Assembly: GCA_901456055.1 (NCBI GenBank)
Contig: CABDWT010000016.1
Span: 186,001 to 250,000 of the forward strand
Source of the DNA: Phytobacter ursingii
Lineage (GTDB): Bacteria; Pseudomonadota; Gammaproteobacteria; Enterobacterales; Enterobacteriaceae
Length of the DNA: 64,000 bases
Direction: 5' to 3'
Made by a program: the position numbers and the translations under genes. Below are positions 27,336 through 34,873 of this stretch, piece by piece. The notes beneath the pieces are model-generated. The model saw only the letters and a program-made list of their open reading frames with translations, was not told the origin of the DNA and did no database searches. Position 1 is the first letter of the stretch. The number at the start of each line of letters is the position of its first letter.

Positions 27336-27980
27336 TTATTTTTGAGTAATGCTGTGCAAAAAGAATTCCCAGTACTGATTCAGCGGCTCGGCGGACTGGA
27401 ACAATTTGGCGCGCATCACCGCGCCTTCCCAGCCGGACCAGAACACCCGCGCCAGTTTTTCTGGCGAGGCCTCCTGCGGAATAACGCCCTGCGTCTGTGC
27501 CTCGGTAAAGCAACGGGCGACGCGCGTTTCCCACTCGTCGAGGATCGCGATTAATCGTTGGGGGAATACTTCGGGTAAGAGGGGCGTTTCCTGTAACAGG
27601 TTGCCAACAAGACAACCCCGGCGGAACTGGTATTTCGCCATGCCCTGACCCGCATGAAGAACAAAAGCCGCCATCCGTTCAAGTGGCGGCACGGTGGAAT
27701 CAAGCAGAAATTTGTCCAGTTTATGGGCAAAAAAGGAACCGTAGGCCGCGAGCACCGCCAGGCCAAATTCCTGTTTGCTCTGAAAGCAGTGGTAAAACGA
27801 TCCCTTCGGCACGGCGATATTTTTAATGACCGCATCGATACCTGCAGACAAATACCCTGTCTCCGTCAACACCGCCAGACCTGAGCGAATCAACTCATGG
27901 CGGGTGTCGGTAAATGCGCGTTCGACCTTCGGAGGCCTGCCACGACGGGGTTTTTGCGCAACGATCGTTTCGCTACTCAT
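27336..27980 (-). CDS. TetR-family repressor (AcuR/NemR-like)
   Basis: 214 residues. A basic N-terminal tail (KPRRGRPPKV) precedes the TetR HTH at about 25-72 (AGIDAVIKNIAVPKGSFYHCF). The rest is the ligand/dimer domain, with Cys residues near 121 (FRRGCLVGN) and 158 (RVARCF) that could sense electrophiles, as in NemR. It is 58 bp upstream of the acuI-like gene on the same strand. A partial palindrome (TAGACC, 4 bp, GGTTTTA) lies just before its start. It probably represses itself and acuI until acrylate or a similar electrophile appears. Confidence 0.85.
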   Translation of the reverse strand: MSSETIVAQKPRRGRPPKVERAFTDTRHELIRSGLAVLTETGYLSAGIDAVIKNIAVPKGSFYHCFQSKQEFGLAVLAAYGSFFAHKLDKFLLDSTVPPLERMAAFVLHAGQGMAKYQFRRGCLVGNLLQETPLLPEVFPQRLIAILDEWETRVARCFTEAQTQGVIPQEASPEKLARVFWSGWEGAVMRAKLFQSAEPLNQYWEFFLHSITQK

Positions 27981-27984
27981 AATT

Positions 27985-28001
27985 TAGACCGATTGGTTTT
28001 A
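27985..28001. promoter_or_regulatory. Candidate TetR-type operator (NemR-box-like)
   Basis: TAGACCGATTGGTTTTA begins four bases before the TetR start codon. It is an imperfect dyad that resembles the NemR box of E. coli (TAGACC, 4 bp, GGTCTA). The left half is intact and two bases of the right half differ. Confidence 0.5.
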
Positions 28002-28162
28002 ATTGGCTGAAAGCCTACGCGCAATTGAAGTGTGAAGCAAGCGAAGAAAGGGGAGCTACGTTCAGAGCCTGCTCGTTGCGGTATAACCCTTGTGCATTAG
28101 CGAGACAGGGACAAAAAAGGCTATGATTAGGCTACGCCTGTCGCATCTGAGGAAAGGAAATC

Positions 28163-29113
28163 ATGCGTCGTATGAAGCTGTTTTATGGTCTGTTTATTTT
28201 GCTCGCCAGCCAGAGTGTGCTGGCGGTGAGCTATCCATTGCCACCTGAAGGGAGTCGCCTGGTCGGCAGCGTGCAGGTTGTCACGGTGCCACAGGGCAAT
28301 ACATTGCCGCTGGAGGCCTTTGCCGCGCAAAACGGCCAGGGGCTGAGCAACATGCTGGAGGCCAACCCCGGCGTTGATCCCTTCCTGCCAAAAGCAGGTT
28401 CTGAACTGGTGATACCACAGCAGGTCATTTTGCCTGACACCGTACGCCAGGGCATCGTGGTGAACGTCGCCGAAATGCGCCTTTACTACTACCCCAAAGA
28501 CAGTAATACGGTAGAGATCCTGCCGATCGGCATTGGCCAGGCCGGGCGCGAAACGCCGCGTAACTGGGTGACCGCAGTAGAACGTAAGCAGGAGGGGCCT
28601 ACCTGGTCTCCTACGCCGAATACCCGCCGTGAATATGCCAAAGAGGGGAAAACCCTGCCCGCGATGGTGCCCGCCGGGCCGGATAACCCGATGGGACTCT
28701 ATGCCATCTACATCGGTAAGCTGTATGCCATTCATGGCACCAACGCCAATTTTGGTATCGGGCTGCGCGTAAGTCAGGGCTGCATTCGTCTGCGTAACGA
28801 CGACATCAAATATCTCTTCGACAATGTACCGGTAGGTACTCGAGTGCAGTTGATTGACCAGCCGGTGAAAGCCACCGTGGAGCCGGATGGCAGCCGCTGG
28901 ATTGAAGTTCATGAACCGTTATCGCGCAATCGCGCTGAATTTGAATCCACCCATAAAGTCCCGTTGCCGCTGACGCCGGCGCTGCATGCTGTCATTAAAG
29001 GCGAGGGTGTTGATGCGTTGAAAGCGGCGGAAGTGCTTGAGCGCCGTTCCGGGATGCCGGTGAACATCAGCGAGCCTGCGCACAGCTTTGGTGTGAGTAA
29101 AGAACGGTTGTAA
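28163..29113 (+). CDS. ldtA: L,D-transpeptidase LdtA (ErfK)
   Basis: 316 residues with a Sec signal peptide (about 1-22, cut after VLA). A LysM-like segment ([20 protein letters not shown]) precedes the YkuD catalytic domain, with [20 protein letters not shown] and the active-site Cys at residue 207 in SQGCIRL. It anchors Braun lipoprotein to peptidoglycan in the periplasm. In E. coli erfK neighbours cobTSU and asnV; here no cob genes follow. The ribosome site AGGAAA precedes the ATG at 28163. Confidence 0.95.
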   Translation: MRRMKLFYGLFILLASQSVLAVSYPLPPEGSRLVGSVQVVTVPQGNTLPLEAFAAQNGQGLSNMLEANPGVDPFLPKAGSELVIPQQVILPDTVRQGIVVNVAEMRLYYYPKDSNTVEILPIGIGQAGRETPRNWVTAVERKQEGPTWSPTPNTRREYAKEGKTLPAMVPAGPDNPMGLYAIYIGKLYAIHGTNANFGIGLRVSQGCIRLRNDDIKYLFDNVPVGTRVQLIDQPVKATVEPDGSRWIEVHEPLSRNRAEFESTHKVPLPLTPALHAVIKGEGVDALKAAEVLERRSGMPVNISEPAHSFGVSKERL

Positions 29114-29121
29114 ACCCGCAT

Positions 29122-29146
29122 AAAAAAAGCCCGCATTTAGGCGGGC
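29122..29146 (-). terminator. Terminator of the YjfB-like motility gene
   Basis: On the minus strand, stem GCCCGC/GCGGGC with a 6-base loop is followed by seven T residues. It lies 60 bp downstream of the small motility gene and only 9 bp after the erfK stop on the other strand. Confidence 0.8.
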
Positions 29147-29206
29147 CCTGGCAGCATAGGTACTCAGGAATGCCCAATGAACGCACGCGTCATGGGGCAA
29201 ACTTGC

Positions 29207-29395
29207 TTATGCGGTGGTATTCACGTGACGACCAATTGATGGATTTGCCGGTACCTGAGGTATCTGATTAATGATACCGGTTGCCGTCGCCTCCTGGTTA
29301 TCCAGCGCTTTTCTCAGGACAATGGTGCTGACCTGGTTCTGGAGATTATAAGCACTGAGACTGGTCGATAATGATGCGATTTGTAATGTATCCAT
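29207..29395 (-). CDS. YjfB-family putative motility protein
   Basis: 62 residues from the ATG at 29395 (AGGAT eight bases upstream); in-frame starts up to 29422 are less likely. The pattern MDTLQIASLSTSLSAYNLQN, then QVSTIVLRKALDNQEATATG, matches the small YjfB_motility family found in flagellated bacteria; the molecular role is unknown. It has its own terminator and a near-perfect sigma-28 promoter 60 bp upstream, so it should be a class 3 flagellar gene although it lies 15 kb from the nearest flagellar gene. The family call rests on pattern recognition and is fairly secure because the promoter agrees. Confidence 0.8.
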   Translation of the reverse strand: MDTLQIASLSTSLSAYNLQNQVSTIVLRKALDNQEATATGIINQIPQVPANPSIGRHVNTTA

Positions 29396-29457
29396 TTCGA
29401 TCATCCTATTGTTAACAAACAAAAAATCTAACAGTGCGAGGACAAAGCCTCACAGTA

Positions 29458-29484
29458 TTATCGGCATGTTCCGGTAAAACATTA
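29458..29484 (-). promoter_or_regulatory. Sigma-28 (FliA) promoter of the YjfB-like gene
   Basis: On the minus strand TAATGTTT (29477-29484), 11 bp, GCCGATAA (29458-29465). The enterobacterial FliA consensus is TAAAGTTT, 11 bp, GCCGATAA, so 15 of 16 positions match. It gives a leader of about 55 bases before the ATG at 29395. Confidence 0.85.
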
Positions 29485-29545
29485 AGGAAGAATAAGTACC
29501 CGCTGCGGATTTGTCGAATTAACAGGACGTGCTGTGCTGAAAAGC

Positions 29546-29578
29546 AAAAACCCGCTTAAGTTGCCTTAAGCGGGTTTT
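29546..29578 (-). terminator. Terminator of tRNA-Asn copy 3
   Basis: Stem CCCGCTTAAG/CTTAAGCGGG flanked by A and T runs, immediately after the tRNA 3' end on the minus strand. Confidence 0.85.
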
Positions 29579-29584
29579 CAAATT

Positions 29585-29660
29585 TGGCTCCTCTGACTGG
29601 ACTCGAACCAGTGACATACGGATTAACAGTCCGCCGTTCTACCGACTGAACTACAGAGGA
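29585..29660 (-). tRNA. tRNA-Asn (GTT), copy 3
   Basis: A 76-base tRNA with CCA, identical to the other copies. Promoter boxes on the minus strand are TTGACA at 29702-29707 and TAATAT at 29679-29684 (17 bp apart), almost the same as for copy 2 but on the opposite strand. Together with copy 2 it forms an inverted repeat of roughly 150 bp around 18 kb of DNA. Confidence 0.97.
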
Positions 29661-29785
29661 ATCGTGTGAACGGGGCGCATATTAACGATGCCTGATCGCC
29701 TTGTCAAAGGTCGCAATACCTTTCACATACTGTTTGCTGACTATTTCAACAATGCGCCTGAGAGACAAGCAATTTGCAAAGCATT

Positions 29786-29802
29786 TGCACCATCATGAGG
29801 CA
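29786..29802. promoter_or_regulatory. Candidate NtrC site upstream of nac
   Basis: TGCACCATCATGAGGCA resembles the NtrC consensus TGCACC, 5 bp, GGTGCA: the left half is perfect and four of six bases of the right half match. It lies about 120 bp upstream of the sigma-54 promoter, a usual enhancer distance. Confidence 0.5.
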
Positions 29803-29918
29803 GAGGAGTCTCTTATGGGGCAACTGGCAAACCACTGTTTCAGTAATCAGAACCCTTTGATTATCAGAATCTCTTATTATCCAGCCTGTTAGCGATGGTC
29901 GGATGACTTATCTAAAAC

Positions 29919-29934
29919 TGGCAAGCATATTGCA
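29919..29934 (+). promoter_or_regulatory. Sigma-54 promoter of nac
   Basis: TGGCAAGCATATTGCA matches the -24/-12 consensus TGGCAC, 5 bp, TTGC, with one substitution. GG at 29920 and GC at 29932 are 12 bp apart as required. It lies 58 bp before the nac start. nac is a known NtrC/sigma-54 gene under nitrogen limitation. Confidence 0.85.
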
Positions 29935-29991
29935 ACTCCTCCGACAACAAGACTGCCGGCGTTGGCACTGGTATTCCGAACAGGAGGCAAA

Positions 29992-30909
29992 ATGAACTTA
30001 AGACGCCTGAAATACTTCGTAAAAATCGTCGATATCGGCAGCCTGACTCAGGCCGCTGAGGTACTGCATATCGCACAGCCCGCGCTGAGCCAGCAAGTGG
30101 CTACGCTGGAGGGTGAACTGGATCAACAACTGCTGATTCGCACCAAGCGCGGCGTGACGCCAACCGAAGCGGGCAAGATCCTCTATGCCCATGCGCGGAC
30201 TATCCTGCGTCAGTGCGAGCAGGCACAGTTAGCGGTGAACAATGTCGGGCAATGCCTGCGTGGACAGGTCTCTATCGGACTGGCACCGGGCACGGCAGCC
30301 TCTTCCGTTACGATGCCGTTGCTGCAGGCGGTACGCTCAGAATTACCGGAAGTGACCGTGTATTTGCATGAAAACAGCGGTACGGTACTCAACGATAAAC
30401 TCCTGAGTGGCCAACTCGACATGGCCGTGCTGTATGAGCGCGCACCGGGTTCCGGGATCACCAGTTTGCCGCTGCTGAAAGAAGACCTTTATCTGGTCGG
30501 TACACGCGATTGCCCGGGGCAAAGCGTTGATTTAACAGCCGTGGCGGAGATGAATCTGTTCCTGCCGCGTGATTACAGCGCGGTACGTCTGCGCGTTGAT
30601 GAAGCGTTCTCCTTGCGTCGTCTGACGGCAAAAATCATCGGTGAAATCGAGTCTATCGCCACCCTGACGGCGGCGATTGCCAGTGGTATGGGGGTGACGG
30701 TGCTGCCGGAGTCTGCAGCCCGCTCCCTGAGCAGTGCGGCCAATGGCTGGATGGCGCGGATTACCACGCCGTCGATGACGTTACCGCTCTCTCTGAACGT
30801 TTCTGCCCGCGGTACGCTCTCGCCACAGGCACAGGCGGTAAAAGATATTCTTATGTCTCTGGTAAGCCGCCCGGCTATGGATAACCAGGAGTTGCAACTG
30901 GTGAGTTAA
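29992..30909 (+). CDS. nac: LysR-type nitrogen assimilation control protein Nac
   Basis: 305 residues from the ATG at 29992, with GGAGG seven bases upstream. The N-terminal LysR HTH reads MNLRRLKYFVKIVDIGSLTQ, then AAEVLHIAQPALSQQVATLE, which is Nac-like; the effector domain follows. Nac links NtrC-controlled nitrogen limitation to sigma-70 operons, activating use of poor nitrogen sources and repressing gdhA and its own gene. The sigma-54 promoter just upstream supports the identity. cbl follows 101 bp later on the same strand, as in E. coli. Confidence 0.96.
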   Translation: MNLRRLKYFVKIVDIGSLTQAAEVLHIAQPALSQQVATLEGELDQQLLIRTKRGVTPTEAGKILYAHARTILRQCEQAQLAVNNVGQCLRGQVSIGLAPGTAASSVTMPLLQAVRSELPEVTVYLHENSGTVLNDKLLSGQLDMAVLYERAPGSGITSLPLLKEDLYLVGTRDCPGQSVDLTAVAEMNLFLPRDYSAVRLRVDEAFSLRRLTAKIIGEIESIATLTAAIASGMGVTVLPESAARSLSSAANGWMARITTPSMTLPLSLNVSARGTLSPQAQAVKDILMSLVSRPAMDNQELQLVS

Positions 30910-31010
30910 ACGTTATTCCATTACGGAATAACATGCTGGTTTTTATTATTTGTTCTGCCAGGCCTCAGACTTTAACAATAGCGTCATGTCTGATGGGCCT
31001 GGAGGGAAAG

Positions 31011-31961
31011 GTGAATTTCCAGCAACTGAAAATTATCCGGGAAGCGGCGCGCCGGGATTATAATCTCACCGAAGTCGCCAATATGCTCTATACATCGCAA
31101 TCCGGTGTGAGTCGTCATATCCGCGAGCTTGAAGAAGAGCTGGGGATTGAGATCTTCATCCGTCGGGGCAAACGGCTGCTGGGGATGACCGAGCCGGGTA
31201 AAGCACTGTTGGTGATAGCCGAACGTATTCTTAACGAGGCGAGCAATGTGCGCCGCCTCGCCGATCTTTTCACGAATGACACATCCGGCGTGCTGACGAT
31301 TGCGACAACGCATACGCAGGCCCGCTACAGCTTGCCGACGGTGATTAAATCGTTCCGTGCGCTGTTTCCCGAGGTTCGTCTTGAGCTGATTCAGGGAACG
31401 CCACAGGAAATTGAGACGTTGCTGCACAATGGTGGCGCGGACATCGGCATCGCCAGTGAGCGACTCAGTAATGACAGTACGCTCGCCGCCTTTCCCTGGT
31501 TTCGCTGGCACCACAGCCTGCTGGTCCCGAAAGATCATCCATTACTGCAAACCTCCCCGCTTACGCTGGAAGAAATCAGCCGTTGGCCGCTCATCACCTA
31601 CCGGCAGGGCATCACCGGACGTTCCCGTATTGATGAAGCTTTTGGCCGTAAGGGGTTGCTGCCGGATATTGTGCTCAGCGCACAGGATTCAGATGTCATC
31701 AAAACCTACGTTGAGCTGGGTCTGGGGGTCGGGCTGGTGGCCGAGCAGTCGAGCGGGGAGAATGAAGAGGGCAAACTGGTGCGCCTGGACACGCGTCATT
31801 TATTCGATGCCAATACCGTCTGGCTTGGCCTTAAACGTGGTCAACTGCAGCGCAACTATGTCTGGCGCTTTATCGAACTCTGTAATGCAGGACTGTCGGT
31901 TGAGGATATCAAACGTCAGGTGATGGAACCGGACGAAGAGGTGATTGATTACCAGATTTAA
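31011..31961 (+). CDS. cbl: LysR-type regulator Cbl
   Basis: 316 residues, starting at GTG 31011 after a strong GGAGGG site; this gives exactly the E. coli length and N-terminus (NFQQLKIIREAARRDYNLTE). HTH at about 17-45 (ANMLYTSQSGVSRHIRELEE), CysB-type effector domain after. Cbl activates genes for sulfonate and taurine use (tau, ssu) when sulfate is scarce. It follows nac and may be partly read from the nac promoter. An open frame from 30933 is longer but has no support. Confidence 0.96.
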   Translation: MNFQQLKIIREAARRDYNLTEVANMLYTSQSGVSRHIRELEEELGIEIFIRRGKRLLGMTEPGKALLVIAERILNEASNVRRLADLFTNDTSGVLTIATTHTQARYSLPTVIKSFRALFPEVRLELIQGTPQEIETLLHNGGADIGIASERLSNDSTLAAFPWFRWHHSLLVPKDHPLLQTSPLTLEEISRWPLITYRQGITGRSRIDEAFGRKGLLPDIVLSAQDSDVIKTYVELGLGVGLVAEQSSGENEEGKLVRLDTRHLFDANTVWLGLKRGQLQRNYVWRFIELCNAGLSVEDIKRQVMEPDEEVIDYQI

Positions 31962-31968
31962 ACACAAC

Positions 31969-31998
31969 GTCCCCCGCGAGCTGATGGCGTCGGGGGAT
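31969..31998. terminator. Hairpin between cbl and the GNAT gene
   Basis: Stem CCCCCG (31971-31976) with CGGGGG (31991-31996) sits between two convergent genes. There is no long T tract on either side, so termination is only possible. Confidence 0.35.
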
Positions 31999-32012
31999 CC
32001 GCTTGTTGCCGG

Positions 32013-32489
32013 TTATTCCGCGAATTTCAGCAGCGCATCGCCATCAAGACGATAGCGTACCCACTCGTTTTGCGGCAGCGCGCCGATGCTCAGGTAGAAA
32101 TCAATCGCGGGTTTGTTCCAGTCGAGCACGCTCCATTCCAGACGACCACATTTGCGCTGCACCGCGCATTGCGCAATGTATTTCAACAAAGCTTTACCTG
32201 CTCCGGCGCCGCGATAGTCAGGGGTAATGTACAAATCTTCCATATAGATACCGTTGCGTCCGAGCCAGGTTGAATAGCTGGTGAAGAAGACCGCATAGCC
32301 CGCCACGTTGCCATCAATCTCACAGATTAACGCTTCTGTTTTACTGTCAGCGCCAAATAACGTGGCGTGGATTTCGTCCGGGGTGGTCACCACCTCTTCC
32401 GGGGCTTTTTCGTATACCGCCAGTTCATAAATCATGTCATAGATGGCTTTTGCGTCCGTTGGGCGTGCCTGGCGAATCGTGATGCTCAT
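32013..32489 (-). CDS. GNAT-family N-acetyltransferase (diamine acetyltransferase-like)
   Basis: 158 residues. GNAT fold with the acetyl-CoA loop RGAGAGKALLKYIAQ at about 96-110, preceded by YMEDLYITPDY. The C-terminal WNKPAIDFYLSIGA is typical. The arrangement resembles spermidine/spermine (SSAT-type) or thialysine acetyltransferases. A good ribosome site (AGGAAGAG) precedes the ATG. It faces a LysR gene across 94 bp, which may regulate it. The acceptor substrate is not certain. Confidence 0.85.
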   Translation of the reverse strand: MSITIRQARPTDAKAIYDMIYELAVYEKAPEEVVTTPDEIHATLFGADSKTEALICEIDGNVAGYAVFFTSYSTWLGRNGIYMEDLYITPDYRGAGAGKALLKYIAQCAVQRKCGRLEWSVLDWNKPAIDFYLSIGALPQNEWVRYRLDGDALLKFAE

Positions 32490-32583
32490 TTCTCTTCCTG
32501 TCCGTTATGCGTGGGTTCAAATTGCTGGCGTTAAGCATAAGGGTTATTGTTAAAAGAATTAAGTGCAATGAAATCACTGGTTG

Positions 32584-33504
32584 ATGAATATTATGCATCA
32601 TGCTTTGCGACGCCTCGATCTGAACCTTTTGCCTGTTTTTGACGCCATTTATCGCCACCGTTCCGTCAGAGCGGCCGCCGAAGAGCTGGCGATGAGTACT
32701 TCTGCGCTCAGCCATGCGCTCTCGCGGCTACGTGTCACGTTAAATGACCCGCTGTTTTACCGTGAAGGCCACCGGATGTGCCCCAGTGTATATGCGACCC
32801 AACTGGCGCCAGCAATCGCCACGGCGTTAAAGTCCCTCAATCAGGAGTTGACGCCGCAACCTGCGTTTGACGCTGCCAGCAGCAATGATTGCTTCCAGAT
32901 TGCGATTACGGATTTCACCGCTTTTTGTATCTTTCCGGCTTTGATGAATCGGCTGCAGGAGACGGCTCCGGGTCTGCGTTTTGAGTTGCGCTATTTGCCG
33001 CACAGCCCGGCGCTGACGGAGTTGCTTGCCGGGGAGATTGATCTGGCGCTGGGGTTTAGTGCGCCGGATGATGCGGTGCATCCAGAACTGGATGAAATTG
33101 TCTGGTTCGAAGATGAGTATGTCGTCATCAGCAACAGTCAGCGCACCCGACTGACGCTGGCGGATTACCTTGCGGCCAGCCATCTGGTGGTCACCCCCTG
33201 GAACGAGAAGCAGGGTATTTTGGATCTGCAACTTGAGCGGATGGGGCACGCGCGGCAGGTGACGATAAAAACGCCATCAATGCTCAGCGCGCCCTTTATT
33301 ATTGAGCAGAGCGACCTGTTGCTCGCCATCCCGCGTTTTGCTGCCGGAAAGATGAAGCAGGCGGCGCAGTTAGCCATCTTCGATCTGCCCTTTGCCGTAC
33401 CGTCGTTTGAAGTAAAAATTTATTCACATAAGCGCAGTGGTAAGCGTGCGGCAACAGACTGGCTGAAAGGCGAATTGCAGGCGCTGGCAGAGAAAGGAGT
33501 ATGA
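32584..33504 (+). CDS. LysR-family transcriptional regulator
   Basis: 306 residues from the ATG at 32584; a second ATG at 32593 is possible and no strong ribosome site decides. HTH near 20-50 (VRAAAEELAMSTSALSHALSRLR), effector domain after, with LGFSAPDD and FEDEYVVISN. The layout resembles NodD/LinR/YbdO-type LysR proteins. It is divergent from the GNAT acetyltransferase gene, so that gene is a plausible target. It ends 12 bp before a terminator shared with tRNA-Asn copy 4. The effector is unknown. Confidence 0.88.
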   Translation: MNIMHHALRRLDLNLLPVFDAIYRHRSVRAAAEELAMSTSALSHALSRLRVTLNDPLFYREGHRMCPSVYATQLAPAIATALKSLNQELTPQPAFDAASSNDCFQIAITDFTAFCIFPALMNRLQETAPGLRFELRYLPHSPALTELLAGEIDLALGFSAPDDAVHPELDEIVWFEDEYVVISNSQRTRLTLADYLAASHLVVTPWNEKQGILDLQLERMGHARQVTIKTPSMLSAPFIIEQSDLLLAIPRFAAGKMKQAAQLAIFDLPFAVPSFEVKIYSHKRSGKRAATDWLKGELQALAEKGV

Positions 33505-33516
33505 GACCTCAAAAGC

Positions 33517-33549
33517 AAAAACCCGCTTAAGTTGCCTTAAGCGGGTTTT
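33517..33549. terminator. Terminator shared by LysR gene and tRNA-Asn copy 4
   Basis: Stem CCCGCTTAAG/CTTAAGCGGG-type hairpin with A run on one side and T run on the other. It is placed to stop transcription from both converging genes. Confidence 0.85.
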
Positions 33550-33556
33550 CAGAATT

Positions 33557-33632
33557 TGGCTCCTCTGACTGGACTCGAACCAGTGACATACGGATTAACA
33601 GTCCGCCGTTCTACCGACTGAACTACAGAGGA
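33557..33632 (-). tRNA. tRNA-Asn (GTT), copy 4
   Basis: A 76-base tRNA with CCA encoded. Minus-strand promoter TTGACA (33674-33679), 17 bp, TAGTAT (33651-33656). Its place next to mtfA matches asnT of E. coli. Confidence 0.97.
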
Positions 33633-33732
33633 ATCGTGTGAACGGGGCGCATACTACTTGCCACGTTCATATGTGTCAATACCTAATTTAACCTGCTGAT
33701 TCAATTGGTGAATTAAAGCGCAGATTGCCTTT

Positions 33733-34530
33733 TTAGTGTACACGGCTCATTGGGTCATTCGCTGAGAAAGGGCGATCGCGCAGACGCGATAACGGATCCT
33801 GAGCATAAAACTGACAGAAACGTTGCCACAGCGCCGGGAAACGTGGGGCGAACAATTCAGGTGCGCTGAAAAAATATTCCGATAGTACGGCAAAACATTC
33901 CGCAGGGTCGGTTGCGGCATAGGCATCAATACTGGCCGCGCTCTCTCCCACCAGATCGATCTCATCCTGAATGTTTTCCATTGCCGCATGCAGGTCGTGC
34001 TCCCAGGCCGCGACTTCACGAAGTGGGATGAGCGGAATACCGTTTGCCCGATCGCCATTACGGGTATCGAGCTTGTGTGCGACTTCGTGAATGATCAGGT
34101 TAAAACCCGATGCATCGAACGAATCCTGGATATCCAGCCAGTTCAGGACAATCGGCCCCTGCTGAAAGCTTTGCCCTGACTGAACGACGCGCTGGCTATG
34201 CACCAGTCCAATGCCATCTTCCCATTCGTCGTCAACGACAAATGGAGCAGGGTAGATGAGCACTTCATGGAAACCATCCAGCCATTCAAGGCCGAGTTCC
34301 AGTACCGGCAGGCAAAAGAGCATGCTGATACGCGCGCTCTTTAGCGCATCAAGTTCGAAACCTTGCAAGGCAACTAACCGCTTTTGCTGCAAAAAACGGT
34401 CTGCAAGTTGAACCAGTCTCTCTTGTTCATCTAAAGAAAGGCTCGCTAACACGGGGATATTTAACGCGTCTTCCCATGGGAATTCCGCACCGTGAGAGGC
34501 TTCCTTTGTTTTCCAGGGCCACTTAATCAT
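33733..34530 (-). CDS. mtfA: Mlc-titration factor / zinc aminopeptidase MtfA
   Basis: 265 residues, like E. coli MtfA (YeeI). The zinc motif HEVAH is at 148-152 ([18 protein letters not shown]), with the downstream gluzincin ligand region in [20 protein letters not shown]. It binds and titrates the repressor Mlc, thereby derepressing ptsG, and has peptidase activity. It lies between tRNA-Asn and serU as in E. coli. No co-transcribed partner. Confidence 0.97.
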   Translation of the reverse strand: MIKWPWKTKEASHGAEFPWEDALNIPVLASLSLDEQERLVQLADRFLQQKRLVALQGFELDALKSARISMLFCLPVLELGLEWLDGFHEVLIYPAPFVVDDEWEDGIGLVHSQRVVQSGQSFQQGPIVLNWLDIQDSFDASGFNLIIHEVAHKLDTRNGDRANGIPLIPLREVAAWEHDLHAAMENIQDEIDLVGESAASIDAYAATDPAECFAVLSEYFFSAPELFAPRFPALWQRFCQFYAQDPLSRLRDRPFSANDPMSRVH

Positions 34531-34623
34531 CGCTTTGCTCGCAAACTCGCCACTTGAACCAAATTAACGGGACAGGGTCTGTTAAAATGCCAAATTACCT
34601 GGCATCATGGCAACCATTGAAAC

Positions 34624-34713
34624 GGAGAGATGCCGGAGCGGCTGAACGGGACGGTCTCGAAAACCGTAGTAGGGGCAACTCTACCGGGGGTTCAAATCCC
34701 CCTCTCTCCGCCA
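34624..34713 (+). tRNA. serU: tRNA-Ser (CGA)
   Basis: A 90-base class II tRNA with a long variable arm, CGA anticodon (GTCTCGAAAAC loop region), T loop GTTCAAATC and encoded CCA. It corresponds to serU (supD) of E. coli beside mtfA. Confidence 0.97.
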
Positions 34714-34832
34714 TTATTCAATCAGTTACGCGCCTTGCTTTCAACGACTCTCGTCACAGATGTTTTTCTCATTACTCCAGTAAATTTTATCATTACACGC
34801 TTTATTTTGCGGCAGGCCTGTGCTTTTGCCAC

Positions 34833-34855
34833 AAAAAAGCCCGCTTGCAGCGGGC
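34833..34855 (-). terminator. Terminator of the porin gene
   Basis: On the minus strand, GCCCGC/GCGGGC stem with a 5-base loop followed by six T residues, 18 bp after the porin stop codon. Confidence 0.85.
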
Positions 34856-34873
34856 CTTGAAGGAAAAGTACGA

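Noticed and set aside
29701-29892. 63-residue open frame between tRNA-Asn copy 3 and nac
   Set aside because: It overlaps the tRNA promoter and the NtrC-like site, and no ribosome site or family is seen.
34554-34588. TTGAAC and TAAAAT as a promoter pair for serU
   Set aside because: The boxes are 23 bp apart, too far; TAAAAT may still be the -10 but no matching -35 was found.
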